A stretch of 64,000 bases of DNA, from NCBI RefSeq assembly GCF_024679245.1, contig NC_090188.1, positions 35,404,451-35,468,450 on the forward strand, given 5' to 3'. Shown one piece after another: positions 43,052 to 55,100 of the stretch. The DNA is from Pseudorasbora parva (taxonomy: Eukaryota > Chordata > Actinopteri > Cypriniformes > Gobionidae). The notes under the pieces were generated by a model that saw nothing but the letters and a program-made list of their open reading frames with translations, ran no database searches and was not told the DNA's origin. Positions within the stretch are counted from its first letter, which is position 1. The number at the start of each line of letters is the position of its first letter. The translations under genes and the position numbers were made by a program.

Positions 43052-43480
43052 AGCTACACTGTGTAACTTTTTTTAGTTTATTCTTAGCTAAAAACGCTTA
43101 GTTCTTTCAAAAATATATGTGCTCATTAATGTATATTTACTTCTTTCAAGTAATAAAGTATTCTCGTAAGTTTATAATATGCCGTTGAAAATACATACGG
43201 GTGAGGGGTTCCAATGCAGGTCGCCATGTTGCCCCTCCATCTTGAAAGTACATTAGCCAAAGAGGGACATACCCGTAAATTCAAGCTTCGCTTTTCGCAC
43301 TTTAACACTCGATGGCACTCATTGGCGAGGTTGAACAGGAAGCCATGTTAATCTTGGACTAAATCGGCCACCGTAGGAGTTAAAACGAAATCGGAATTGA
43401 GAGGAACAAAAACTAATATTCTCTGGATTGTCATATACCTTTACACCGCTAGATGGGGGAAAGTATCACACAGTGTAGCT
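43052..43480. mobile_element. TTAA-flanked MITE, short form
   Basis: TTAA at 43048-43051 and 43481-43484. Ends AGCTACACTGTGTAAC and CACAGTGTAGCT. 429 bp; its sequence is the reverse complement of both ends of the 44882-46091 element, so it is a deletion derivative in opposite orientation. Confidence 0.88.
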
Positions 43481-43529
43481 TTAAGCATGTTTATAAAAGC
43501 TACTTAAATGCCCTAATTGAACTAAAGCT

Positions 43530-44076
43530 TAGGCCATGTCCACACTAATACGTTTTCATTTGAAAACGTATATTTTTCTCTCCGTTTTGGCCTTCCGTCC
43601 ACACTGAGACAGCGTTTTAAGTCACTGAAAACGTATCGTTTTGAAAACGCTCTCCAAAGCGGATACATTTGAAAACGTCGTCTTCGCGTCGTAGTGTGGA
43701 CTGTGAAAACGGAGGCTTTTTAATACGATGACGCATTTTTAGCCATGTGATGCAGTCATATGACCAATTCACACTTTATATTCATGTGTTACTCGCAGCA
43801 ACAACTCCACCTCACTGTCAGCCCATTTTAAAAACTCAGTGCCTTTTCTCGACATTGCCGCAAAATTTCAAAGAGTAAATAAACAAGTAGCGGAAATGAC
43901 GCAAGTCGAAGGGTCTTGGATTTGCTCATGCGCAGTTTGGGGATGTAAGCGTTTTCAGACGTTTCAGTGTAGATGAAAACTTTTTGGAAAACAATTGAAA
44001 ATGATAGTGTGGACGCGGAGCGTTTTTAGACGAAAACTCTGTTTTTAAATTTATCCGGATTAGTGTAGACGTAGCC
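43530..44076. mobile_element. fold-back MITE
   Basis: GGCCATGTCCACACTAATAC at the left, GGATTAGTGTAGACGTAGCC at the right, with repeated GAAAACG/CGTTTTC motifs on both strands inside. No coding. Confidence 0.8.
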
Positions 44077-44102
44077 CTAATATAAGCCCTGTCTGTGAAA
44101 CC

Positions 44103-44389
44103 AGGGGTGCTTCTCAATATCCCTCCTCGTTTACTCGCTCCTCGGTCCTCCATCCTAAGACCCGGAAACCAATGGAGCTCAGCCATCTTGTAGGAGATCT
44201 CAATTCTCTAACTGACTAAATCCAGCGGTATTGACGCCACTTTGAAGTGACGTTAAAGGGAACGAGGATATATCTATTCACTGATTCAATTCCTCCGTCC
44301 CTCGCGTCCTGAAGGTGTGGAGCTAAGGATCGAGGAAAGGAAGCTAGGAAAGGAAACGAGGATGCAGAAATAAGAATTGGGAAGCACCC
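44103..44389. mobile_element. short MITE
   Basis: GGGGTGCTTCTCAATATCC at the left against GAATTGGGAAGCACCC at the right, with GGAAACGAGGAT-type inner repeats. 287 bp. Confidence 0.7.
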
Positions 44390-44877
44390 AAGGTCGTTAT
44401 TTCCAAAAATTATTGGGACAGCCCTCCAAATCATTGAATTCAGGTGTTCCATGGCCACAGGTGTAGGCCTATACAATCAAGCACCATTAATTAAGTCCAT
44501 TAATTAATTAATTAATTTTCCTCACTACTAAATAGTCAACAGTCAACTTTTACTGGTATTATAACAAAGTGGAAGCAATTGGGAACAACAGTAATTTAGC
44601 CACAAAGTGTTCAGCCACAGAAAATTGGTGACAGGTCGCAGGAGACGCAACGGTCAGGCACTGCTGAACGTGGACGCGTCTTGCAGTGAAGATGGCAGAA
44701 AGTGCAGAGCCCAACTCGACCGCAGCAGGGAAAGAGATATTAACTCCACAATCTAAAGCCGTGTCTGGAAGTAGCCTACTTTGGATTTTGTCGTTAGGAC
44801 TCAGGAGATAAAATTGTTGAGCCGCGATATAAAGTTGTATGCACACAGTTAGCATACATGCCTCATTTTATTTAACG
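44390..44877. other. intergenic, nothing recognised
   Basis: Includes ATTAATTAATTAATT near 44500. The short - strand reading frame here has no family resemblance that I recognise. Confidence 0.4.
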
Positions 44878-44881
44878 TTAA

Positions 44882-46091
44882 AGCTACACTGTGTGATATT
44901 TTCCCCCATCTAGTGGTGAAAAGGTATATGACCATCCTGTGAAAAATAGTTTCTGTTCCTCTCAATTTCGATTTCGTTTCAACTCCTACAGTGGCCGATT
45001 TAGTCATGGCTTCCAGTTCGACCTCTTCGGTGAGTGTTGCTTCAAGTGATGAGGTTACTTTTGAAAACTATTATAATTTGCAGTTATTTAATTTGCCAAA
45101 TGATCTATGATCAAATTAATCTATGTAAAATGAATAATAGTTTTACGTTTTCGTTATTTTTTTTTACCATTTCATTGCTAACATCAGCTATCAGGTTCCC
45201 AGATGAATGCAAGCTAATCTTAGTAAAGTAACTTTTATCAGTGCTATCGTATATTGTACGACATCACTAGCGTAAGGCAAACAAATTATAATGCAATTAA
45301 AATATTAATCTCGTGTTATCCGTCATAGAACACGGATTTATGTTATAAGGTAAACAATACTTTTTCATCATTGACGCGAGGAAAACTATCCTAGACGTCG
45401 TTCTAGTGTTATGCACAGCACACCATGATACAATTAGCCAATCAACAATAAAACTTCCAATATACACAAATAGGCTGAATTAATATTACCTGTCGAGAAG
45501 AAAGCAGGCAATCGTTGCTCCTCATGAGCTCTTTCCATCTTGGAAAGTCCACTTCAATATTTACTTTTGTCTTGTTGATTTGCCCGTTGCGTTGCCGTCT
45601 TAATTCTCTTTTCCGCTTCCTTGGCGACTCTGATACACAATGTTACTAGGTCCCCGACCCGGGTCGAATTCGGTAATCAATTCCGGGACGTGGTTGCTTT
45701 CACACAGAAGGCGACCCGGCAATGTTACGGGAATATTGCGGGTCCGACGTGCAGTGTGAAAGGGGCTTAAGAGTGATCCTCCATCATCATATAGCAGCCC
45801 AATCCTCCTCTACACATTCGACACAGTACCATCGAGTGTAAAAACGCGAAAGGCGAAGCTTGAATTTATGGGTATGTCCCTCTTTGGCAAATGTACTTTC
45901 AAGATGGAGGAGCAACATGGCGACCACCATCCGAACACTCAACACTTATGTATTTTCAATGGTATATTATAAAATTACGAGAATGCATTATTACTTGAAA
46001 GAAGTAAATATACATTACTGAGCACATATATTTTTGAAAGATCTAAGTGATTTTAGCTAAGAATAAACTAAAAAAGTTACACAGTGTAGCT
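44882..46091. mobile_element. TTAA-flanked 1.2-kb element, long form
   Basis: TTAA at 44878-44881 and 46092-46095. Ends AGCTACACTGTGTGATATTT and AGTTACACAGTGTAGCT. Longer relative of 43052-43480. The extra middle holds no recognisable transposase frame. Confidence 0.82.
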
Positions 46092-46095
46092 TTAA

Positions 46096-47322
46096 ACAGA
46101 AACATTACTAAAGTGTACCAGTTAGGCTACTGTACTGACTGAATAGATATTGCATGAATAAAGGATAAATGCACTGCTTCCACTGTTTTGTTTATTTCAA
46201 GGTAAAGTTAATGAAGCTACACGGACCGCCCTCCTCATTTCCATGTTGTACACAGAAAATGTAAAGAATGAATCAATCGATCAATGAATGTAAAAATAAA
46301 TATCTACATAAATTTAAAAAGTAAATGAGCGCATAAATAAAAAAAATGTAAAAAATGTATGTTAAAATTAATTAACATATAAATAAATGTTACAAATATA
46401 TTTATTTTATAAAATAAAGTTGTTTTTGTAATTTATTTTCCTATTATCACATTTATGTATTAATTTACACATGATATGTGTATATTTATTTATTTATTTA
46501 CTTATTCATTTTTTATTTCTGCAGGGTTGGTCCTCCGAGTCATATACAGACGGTCTACTAATCATTGCTATAGCGCTGAAGTTTTGACACGTTTATTTTA
46601 ATTCCTTTGTGTCTAGCGACATCTATTGGCAAACAACAATAAGGGTGTTTCTCAAATACAAGGCTGCATCCTAGTGAGAGTGTGTCCTTCTTGTCGTCCT
46701 TTCTAGTTGTCCTTCAGAGGCTTGTAGACTAGAGTCGTCCTTAGCATTAAACCGTAGAAAGAGACAGTTTAGTAAGTGCGCATGGCGACGTAAGTTTTTC
46801 AAAAATCCAATTACATAAAATAGTTTACATTTAAATTATATTAACTGAATTTCTATTAAAGCAGTACAGGTAATTACAACTGTGTGTGTGTGTGTGTGGT
46901 CTCCCAGTGATTTACATTATGCAGAGTTTAGCATTATGTAAATAACAAAACTAAAGAAAACATAATGCCTTCATCTTCTAAAATCAATTAGTTTTTGTTT
47001 TTTGCATTATGTTGTAATGAGCTCGTTTGATGAGCTCAGTGGAATTTATTTTCTGATCATTCTTTTTTGTGAATTGGAATGTGTGCAAAGGATTGTGGGG
47101 GACTGAGGATGCGAAAGAGGCGTCAAGTGTATACTGAAAAATTAGCCCAATGAAGGCAGACTAGCAATGTAGGCTATATGTTGATGAGTCTTATACTTAT
47201 AGTTATTATCTTATACTCAGAATGTGTTTTCTGCATTTTAGAGCACAAAATGGAGTTATTACAAGCAATCACTGTCATTAGTCTAAACATTAAAATTCAG
47301 CACGTCAAGTCACCTTAATTGA
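46096..47322. other. intergenic, nothing firm recognised
   Basis: AT-rich (ATAAATAAA-type runs 46270-46500) and a short (GT)n at 46880. A repeat-like end GTGTTTCTCAAATACAAGGC near 46648. Confidence 0.4.
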
Positions 47323-47324
47323 TA

Positions 47325-48956
47325 CAGTATTGTTCAAAATAATAGCAGTACAATGTGACTAACCAGAATAATCAAGGTTTTTAGTATATTTTTTATTGTT
47401 ACGTGGCAAACAAGTTACCAGTAGGTTCAGTAGATTGTCAGAAAACAAATGAGACCCAGCATTCATGATATGCACGCTCTTAAGGCTGTGCAATTGGGCA
47501 ATTAGTTGAAAGGGGTGTGTTCAAAAAAATAGCAGTGTCTACCTTTGACTGTACAAACTCAAAACTATTTTGTACAAAAAAATTTTTTTTCTGGGATTTA
47601 GCAATCCTGTGAATCACTAAACTAATATTTAGTTGTATGACCACAGTTTTTTAAAACTGCTTGACATCTGTGTGGCATGGAGTCAACCAACTTGTGGCAC
47701 CTCTCAGCTGTTATTCCACTCCATGATTCTTTAACAACATTCCACAATTCATTCACATTTCTTGGTTTTGCTTCAGAAACAGCATTTTTGATATCACCCC
47801 ACAAGTTCTCAATTGGATTAAGGTCTGGAGATTGGGCTGGCCACTCCATAACATTAATTTTGTTGGTTTGGAACCAAGACTTTGCCCGTTTACTAGTGTG
47901 TTTTGGGTCATTGTCTTGTTGAAACAACCGTTTCAAGGGCATGTCCTCTTCAGCATATAGGGCAACATGACCTCTTCAAGTATTTTAACATATGCAAACT
48001 GATCCATGATCCCTGGTATGCGATAAATAGGCCCAACACCATAGTAGGAGAAACATGCCCATATCATGATGCTTGCACCTCCATGCTTCACTGTCTTCAC
48101 TGTGTACTGTGGCTTGAATTCAGAGTTTGGGGGTCGTCTCACAAACTGCCTGTGGCCCTTGGACCCAAAAAGAACAATTTTACTCTCATCAGTCCACAAA
48201 ATGTTCCTCCATTTCTCTTTAGGCCAGTTGATGTGTTCTTTGGCAAATTGTAACCTCTTCTGCACATGCCTTTTTTTTAACAGAGGGACTTTGCGGGGGA
48301 TTCTTGAAAATAGATTAGCTTCACACAGACGTCTTCTAACTGTCACAGTACTTACAGGTAACTCCAGACTGTCTTTGATCATCCTGGAGGTGATCATTGG
48401 CTGAGCCTTTGCCATTCTGGTTATTCTTCTATCCATTTTGATGGTTGTCTTCCGTTTTCTTCCACGTCTCTCTGGTTTTGCTCTCCATTTTAAGGCATTG
48501 GAGATCATTTTAGCTGAACAGCCTATCATTTTTTGCACCTCTTTATAGGTTTTCCCCTCTCTAATCAACTTTTTAATCAAAGTACGCTGTTCTTCTGAAC
48601 AATGTCTTGAACGACCCATTTTCCTCAGCTTTCAAATGCATGTTCAACAAGTGTTGGCTTCATCCTTAAATAGGGGCCACCTGATTCACACCTGTTTCTT
48701 CACAAAATTGATGACCTCAGTGATTGAATGCCACACTGCTATTTTTTTGAACACACCCCTTTCAACTAATTCAACTAATTGCCCAATTGCACAGCCTTAA
48801 GAGCGTGCATATCATGAATGCTGGGTCTCATTTGTTTTCTGAGAATCTACTGAACCTACTGGTAACTTGTTTACCACGTAGCAATAAAAAAATATACGAA
48901 AAACCTTGATTATTCTGGTTAGTCACATTGTACTGCTATTATTTTGAACAATACTG
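47325..48956 (-). mobile_element. Tc1-like transposon, nearly intact
   Basis: Terminal bases CAGTATTGTTCAAAATAATA and the inverse end in ACAATACTG, flanked on both sides by TA (47323-47324, 48957-48958). The inverted repeats are long, about 210 bp each (47325-47545 and 48736-48956). 1632 bp. The youngest-looking DNA transposon in the window. Confidence 0.95.
47622..48619 (-). pseudogene. Tc1 transposase with a single frameshift
   Basis: Start [20 protein letters not shown] at 48619, stop after KNCGHTTKY at 47622. N-terminal paired-like HTH domains, then [11 protein letters not shown] (first Asp), [23 protein letters not shown] (second Asp) and SPDLNPIENLW (Glu): a complete DD34E set. The only break I see is a shift near 47945, where an extra two bases after MLPY change frame. 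About 330 codons in total, the normal length. Inactive unless the shift is an assembly error. Confidence 0.94.
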
Positions 48957-48958
48957 TA

Positions 48959-50290
48959 TAGTGCTTTTTAAAATGCAGATTGTCTCAAAGCAGCTTTACA
49001 GAGACAATAGGAAAATAATGCAACAAAGTTTGTTTTGCTTGTACAGTAGCTTCAGAATAAAATAGTGCCAATGTCCAGCTAAAGTAAGTTTGATTAATTT
49101 ATGTTGTAAAAAAGTTATTAATTTAGTGAACTGGTCAACGAATGATCTCAGTACATGTGATTCTTATAATTCAGGCTGCATTACAGGTCAGAGGTCAGAT
49201 TGGTCAGACATTCAAAATATTTAATCCAGTTTCATCTGGGTGAATGTCAGATTCATCATGCTAATATGGAGACGGGTTTGTTGAGGATCAGTGCCAATGG
49301 CTGTTATGCCGATGAGGCCTTCGCAGGGGAGAGTCTAGTTGACACGGTCTCTGCTGGCACTTCAGGGATGTGTTGTGGTCGTGTCTAGGCGCAGTTCTTC
49401 CATGTGACCCAGATCCAGCTGACAACAGTAAACCTTGGAATAAACAGAGAAACTAATATTAGGGTCGATGCCATTCTTCTTATGATATAACAAGTAGTAC
49501 TAACGATATACGAAGTTCCCGGTTCTGGTTGACCTAATTTATGCAACCTAATAATCATTTAACTGATTTGAATAATATAAGTTGATAGTGTTCTATGTGT
49601 ATGCCATAGTAAAGAGATGCGTTTTACTCTAGATTTAAACTGACAGAGTGTGTCTGCTTCCCGAACAATGCTAAAAAGACTGTTCCAGAGTTTAGGTGCT
49701 AAATAAGAAAATGATCGACCGCCTGCAGTTGATTTAGATATTCTAGGTATTATCAACTGGCCAGAGTTTTGAGACTGCAATAGACGTGATGGAGTATGAT
49801 GTGTTAAGAGCTCACTTAAGTACTGGGGAGCTAAACCATTTAGTGCTTTGTAAGTAATAAGCAGAATTTTAAAATGTATGCAATGTTTAATAGGGAGCCA
49901 GTGCAGTGTTGACAGAACTGGACTAATATGATCATACTTCCTGGTTCTAGTAAGAACTCTAGCTGCTGCGTTTTGGACCAGTTGGAGTTTGTTTATTAAG
50001 CGAGCAGGGCAACCACCCAGTAGTGCATTACAATAATCTAGCCTTGAGCTCATGAACGCATGTACTAACTGTTCAGCATTTTGCATTGAGAGCATATGTT
50101 GTCTACTTTAGATATATTTTTAAAATGTAAGAATGTGGTTTTTCAAATGAGAAATTAGTATCAAAGAGTAAACCCAGGTTCCTAACTGACAATGAAGACT
50201 TGACAGAGCAGCCATTAAGTGTTAAGACAGTATTCTTGGTTTTTGGTTCAATAATTAGAAGGAATAAGTAGTAGGAAATTACTAGTCATC
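48959..50290 (-). mobile_element. LINE (L2/CR1-type) 3' fragment, - strand
   Basis: Holds the C-terminal end of a non-LTR reverse transcriptase ORF (49559-50095) followed, on the - strand, by about 600 bases of 3' UTR-like sequence down to the border with the Tc1 element. 5'-truncated, as usual for LINEs. Confidence 0.8.
49559..50095 (-). pseudogene. LINE reverse transcriptase C-terminal fragment
   Basis: 178-codon frame. SRLDYCNALLGGCP, KLQLVQNAAARVLTRTRKYD, HISPVLSTLHWLPIKHCIHF, KILLITYKALNGLAPQYLSE and LWNSLF are the hallmark C-terminal motifs of L2/CR1/Rex-type RTs. The catalytic YxDD part is absent upstream, so the piece is 5'-truncated. Confidence 0.85.
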
Positions 50291-51573
50291 CAAATTTTTA
50301 TAGCATGTAATGAGGGAAAAAAAATCCAAAGCATCAAACTAGTTCTGCTTAAAGGGTCTGCTGGAGGCATATCGTGTGGGCGGAGCTAAAGAATGACGAG
50401 CGCGCAGATGCACGAGAGCCTGAAAGCTGACATCGTCAAGCGTGGAAAAGAAAACGTTAGGCTACTCTAATAAACCATGGCTATCAATCAGATTCAACTG
50501 ATACGATACCAGAATCGGATCCAGAGGCTGAAATAAATTGAACAGGAGAAACAGCAACAGCAGGACGTCCGTCTCTGTGGTATGTACTGTATTTAGTGGC
50601 CTGTCAACATTTGTGTATGTTTACTCGTGGTATATGATGACGTGATTTGGTTTATGGACTATTGTATGTGACTAAACCTTAGCAGTAGCAAGCAAAACGG
50701 TATTTTTTACGTCAGATAGTGTATAAAAAAACAATGGAGTAACGTTAGCCCATTTGAATGACGAAGCACACTTTGTGAGAACGCTAGGTTTATGTTTCGG
50801 TGGTTTTACAATAAACAAACTGACATATTGGTCAGCTAAACAAATGTATTTAAACACACACCATGCATCGCATGCTCCTTTGATAAATTAACTAACGTTA
50901 TACACGATCGTGTTGTTTACTGATGTTTACTTACGCGACGGTAGCCAACAATGTGGACATTTGAAGCAGTTTTGTTCACCACCTGCTTCCAAAGCACGAC
51001 CGTGAACCTTTATCGCTGGGACCGCTCCGTCAAAAACACACTTCTTGTTGATTTCGTGAAGTCCTGTGACAGCAGTGACCGTGGAGATCCACTTTTGCGA
51101 CGCGACTGAAGTGTGATGTTGTGACGCTTCTCGTCATTTCTGCGTTGAAATCGGTTCAAATGCAACGCTGCCTTCCCGGAATGCTATGCGGGCGCATTAA
51201 AGCCGCTTGACGTCACCCATAGGAATAAAGTGGAGCCGGCGTGACAGAAGTGTTGCTCGGACCAGTGAATCTGCAGCTTGAGAGCAGTGTTTATGGGGCG
51301 TGCATTTGCTCTTTCGCCTTAGTCACGCACGCGCGCACCCTTCCAGGAGAAAAGCCCGTACGGCCCATACAAGGACATTCCGCTCTGTCGACGTCAAGTG
51401 GACCCATACTCTAAAAAAACTCTCCGAAACTTGTGAGAAACCGGAAGGAGTATTTTTGACACAGAAATACTCCATCAAACGTCCAACATTAGTTTTTGAA
51501 ACTTTGTCTATGTTTAGGATAGGAATCTAAGTCTTTAACAGTGTAAAAAGCTCAGTATGCATGAAACTTAGTA
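50291..51573. other. intergenic, unassigned
   Basis: Parts look repetitive (GGGCGGAGCTAAAGAATGAC at 50380; GACGTCACCCATAGGAATAA near 51210). No coding frame of note. Confidence 0.4.
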
Positions 51574-51597
51574 CCCCCCCCCCCCCCCCCCCCCCCC
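51574..51597. repeat. poly(C) run of 24
   Basis: Uninterrupted C homopolymer; length is uncertain in most sequencing. Confidence 0.9.
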
Positions 51598-53366
51598 AAA
51601 TTCATATCATTTGAGCATGAGCAGCTTTAATAAGACCTAATAATAACAGCTAATGCGACCCCTGGTGAAAAAAAAAAAAAAAGTATTCAAGTATTTCAAA
51701 TATATTCTTTTTCCCAATATTAGATTAGAAATATACTTACAAAAATTGTACCATCTCTAAATATATGAAAATATGTATAATAATATATTAAAAATATATA
51801 TTAATATATTAAAAATATATACTAGCATCATATTTTCACAATACAACTTTTAACACACTTTAAAATCATTGCATTTTAGTATATTTTCTGAAAAATATAT
51901 TTTAGAAAAATATACTTTAAATGAGTTTAGTGTACTTTTGTAAAGTGTACTTATTTGAAAATTTCTTTAAAATATATATTTTGTATATTTTAAACTTATG
52001 CTCAAAATTGTCATTGTAACAAATTAACAATGCACTAAAAGCATATGTTAAGCTGTATATTTAAAGTTAAATAATGTTTAATGTTATTTATTAATGCTTA
52101 ACTGTTCAAATTAAGCATGAATAAATCAGTGTTAAATTATTATATGCACTAAAAGCCCATTTTTAAATATATGCAGTGTATGCTATAAGCCCTACTTTAG
52201 TTGTGATTTAAGTGTAAATATGTTTAATAAGTTTACACTGGCAGAGAAGAATCGTGTTACAATTGTAATTGTAATGATGATCATGTTGGGTAAGTACTTT
52301 GTGTATCATTAAATTCTTTTATTTTTTTACAACACCGGCAAAGATCATTTATTCCAGCGCGTGTGCAGACAGGGTTGCCAAGTTTTTACAACAAAACCCG
52401 GTAAGTACTAGCCCTAAACAATAGCTTCTCGGGGGGTTCTCCGGGAAAAAAATGGCGTTTGGGGGGTAAAATGTGTGTTATTTTGGCAAGGTTGCCTGCT
52501 AAAATTCGCATTCACGGGTCAATATATCCCATAATAGACGCTTCAACACGTGGACATAGAAAACAATCCACGGGAAAAAACGCGGACTTGGCAACACAGT
52601 GCAGTTGAGCTCTGTTGACGTCGCTTCGCTGCTCTGATTGGTTGTAGGTCTACATTTATGTCTTTCCTGGTTCGGTTGAAACTAGGGCTGCACGATTAAT
52701 CGAAATCGAACCGCAATCGCGATTTGGCTTGTGTGCGATTATGAAAGCTCAAAGGCTGCGATTTAAATAAAATAAATAAATGCCCAGTGTTAGCAAAGAG
52801 CGGCTCTGTGATAAACGCTGCTCCATCTGAAAGACTGCGAGTTTGAGTCGCTTATAATGTGCGTTTGAAAAAAGCAACACGAGTCAAACATCTTCACAAA
52901 CTAGTGAAGCATTCATAAACCTGTTCAACAAAAGACAACGTTTAATAACATGTTTTACCTCACTCCATATCGTCAGTCGAGTGTTTGTGAGCTGAAGTGG
53001 CTTCTCATCACTGAGTGAGGCATACGCATTATTTTATAGTATTCTATGTCAATCAGCACTGCATTATATTATACTTTATTATTATGAAAATACCCTTGAC
53101 GGCTTGAAGAACTCAAATACACCATATTTTGCTGCAGTCATGTTTATTGTCGTCATGTTTAATCAAAGCGTCTCTATCTTCTGTTTACAGAACGTCATTA
53201 CTTCTCTGAGGCAAATGTGGCGTTTTCCGCTCGAGGGCGCCCTCTGGCCTTCAGTATGAATTAAAAACTTTTGGGTAATCAATAATAAGAAAAAAATATA
53301 CTTAATACATTTTAAAACTTAATAAACGTAAAAAATTATAAATTTATTGGACAATCCATGTTTTTC
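51598..53366. other. intergenic, with one hAT-like transposon end
   Basis: TAGGGCTGCACGATTAATCG at 52684, then GAAATCGAACCGCAATCGCG, is a frequent hAT MITE terminus. The opposite end was not located. ATATATTAAAAATATAT repeats near 51780. No gene. Confidence 0.45.
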
Positions 53367-53870
53367 TAGCCTGACAAGCCAGACCCACATCAAGATGTTT
53401 TGTCTGGAAACTCACCATAGACAGGGCTCAATCTGAGGGGCAGGATAAACGGTTGTCTTTCAAACTCCCTCTGCACGCGATAGGATAGCGCTACAACCAA
53501 CCAGAGCAACGAAGGATAGATTAAACATTCACCGTATCTGGTCGGCTAAACTCCGAACACATCTTCCCTTTTTAAGATTGACTTCAGTGCCGTTCTTTGT
53601 TCTTTTCTCAGAGAAAAGCGTAACTCCAAGTCTTCCAGAGTCGCGGTCAAAGCTGATTCAAAAGACCGCCGCCGTTCGCCAGTTTCTGTGTTTACTAGGA
53701 GCCCGCAAACGCAACTCGGCCGTCGTCATTATGGCCCCGCCCGCCGACTCTATACACGACGTGATTGGCCCGTCCAGATTTTGAGGAATACAGCTCAGAA
53801 GGGTATTGAGAGTTGCTAGACGACACTTGCGGGCAGATTAGATTTGCTGCCGCTAGGGTGTGTCTAGATT
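53367..53870. mobile_element. hAT-like MITE, copy B
   Basis: Second copy of the 19510-20033 element in the same orientation (TAGCCTGACAAGCCAGACCC to GGTGTGTCTAGATT). Bordered by TGTTTTTC at 53359-53366 and 53871-53878, an 8-bp duplication. It lacks the last CTAGGCTA of copy A. Confidence 0.82.
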
Positions 53871-54590
53871 TGTTTTTCTTCAATGTACAGGAGTTTTTTT
53901 TTTCCCACAGTGGATGCACAAGAGGTTCATATTTCATATTAAAGACAGATTTTAAGAAATTGAAATCACAGATAAACAACATACGCACACACACACACAC
54001 ATATATCTTTTATTTTATTTTTTTACAATAACTCCTTAGGCTTAGACCTTTCTAATGTTTTTAGTCATAGGCTGTCTGCATATTAATAGGGTTTTTTTTT
54101 TGTAAAATAAGTTTTCTGTAAAATATTACAAAAAATAATAATAATAATAATTAGTATTATATTGTTATATTTATTCTGACATACTCTTTTTATTTGTAAT
54201 TATGAAAATGTTATTGTATTCCTTTATAAAGTTTTTAATATAGATATTTTTCTTACACAAACGCATCGATTCGAATCAGAAGGCTCTATTAACCCATCGG
54301 AGCCGTGTGGAACATGTTATTTGACGGACATTTTTTATGGACTTCAAACTCAACTACAACTACTGCTGGGATTAACGTTAGCCTGGACTTTTTAAAAATA
54401 ACTCTGATTGTATTTGTCTGAAAGAAGAATGTCATATACACCTATAATGACTTGAGGGTGAGTAAATCATAGGTTTGGTTTCATTTTTGGGTTAAAACTA
54501 ACCCTTTCAGCATTAATTTTCAACATTTAGCAGCAATAGATAAAGGCTTAAAGCAGTTTGGAACTGTTTTTTGAGACTAGTTGCCGTGTA
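53871..54590. other. intergenic, one MITE end
   Basis: A short (AC)n at 53985. 54450-54510 (GGTGAGTAAATCATAGG; TTTTTGGGTTAAAACTAACC) is a mutated TTAA-type MITE end. Otherwise nothing. Confidence 0.45.
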
Positions 54591-54722
54591 ATAAGCGGGA
54601 TAATGTACACCCAACCGGTTGTTATGCAGAATATACCCCTTCAGAGTAATGCAAGACCCGATCCCTCTGTCGGGGTTTATTCTGCATAACAACCGGCTGG
54701 GTGTACATTATCCCTTACTTAT
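54591..54722. repeat. palindrome with ~50-bp arms
   Basis: 54591-54639 (GGATAATGTACACCCAACCG; GTTATGCAGAATA) is inverted at 54672-54722, with 32 bases between. Few mismatches. Confidence 0.85.
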
Positions 54723-54725
54723 TCC

Positions 54726-55100
54726 CTTAGCTTAAACGAGTTGATACATACCTCTCTCGTCTCAGTGCGTGCACTTAATCGCTCTGATGCGCGGTGACGA
54801 TCTGATAGCATTTAGCTTAGCCTACTAAGCCCAGTTCATTTACTATGGTACCAAACAGAGGCCAAGTTAGAAGCGACCAAACACCTCCACGTTTTCCCCA
54901 TTTAAATACAGTTACACTAATAGTTGAACGATCAAGTATGATGGCATAAAATAAAACGTGGCGCTTTTCTAAGCGAATTAAAAAGGAGAACTATAATGTA
55001 TGGCGGAATAGCACTTCTGAGAGTACAGTAAAAAGTCCCGGCTGAAACATCCTCCCTCACATCTCCCCCTCCCTCTCTCATTTCTGTCAATAGAGGTCAA
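54726..55100. repeat. second copy of the TTAA element body (cf. 39462-39760)
   Basis: Shares AGTTGATACA, GTGCGTGCACTTAATC, TAGCATTTAGCTTAGCC and CCTCCCTCACATCTCCCCCT with the earlier copy, with an extra 50 bases near 54900. It shows the uninterrupted site of the hAT insertion at 38452. Confidence 0.8.

Noticed and set aside
43926..44855. Three - strand frames of 86-98 codons
   Set aside because: The first two lie in MITEs at 43530-44076 and 44103-44389; the third has no motif or context.
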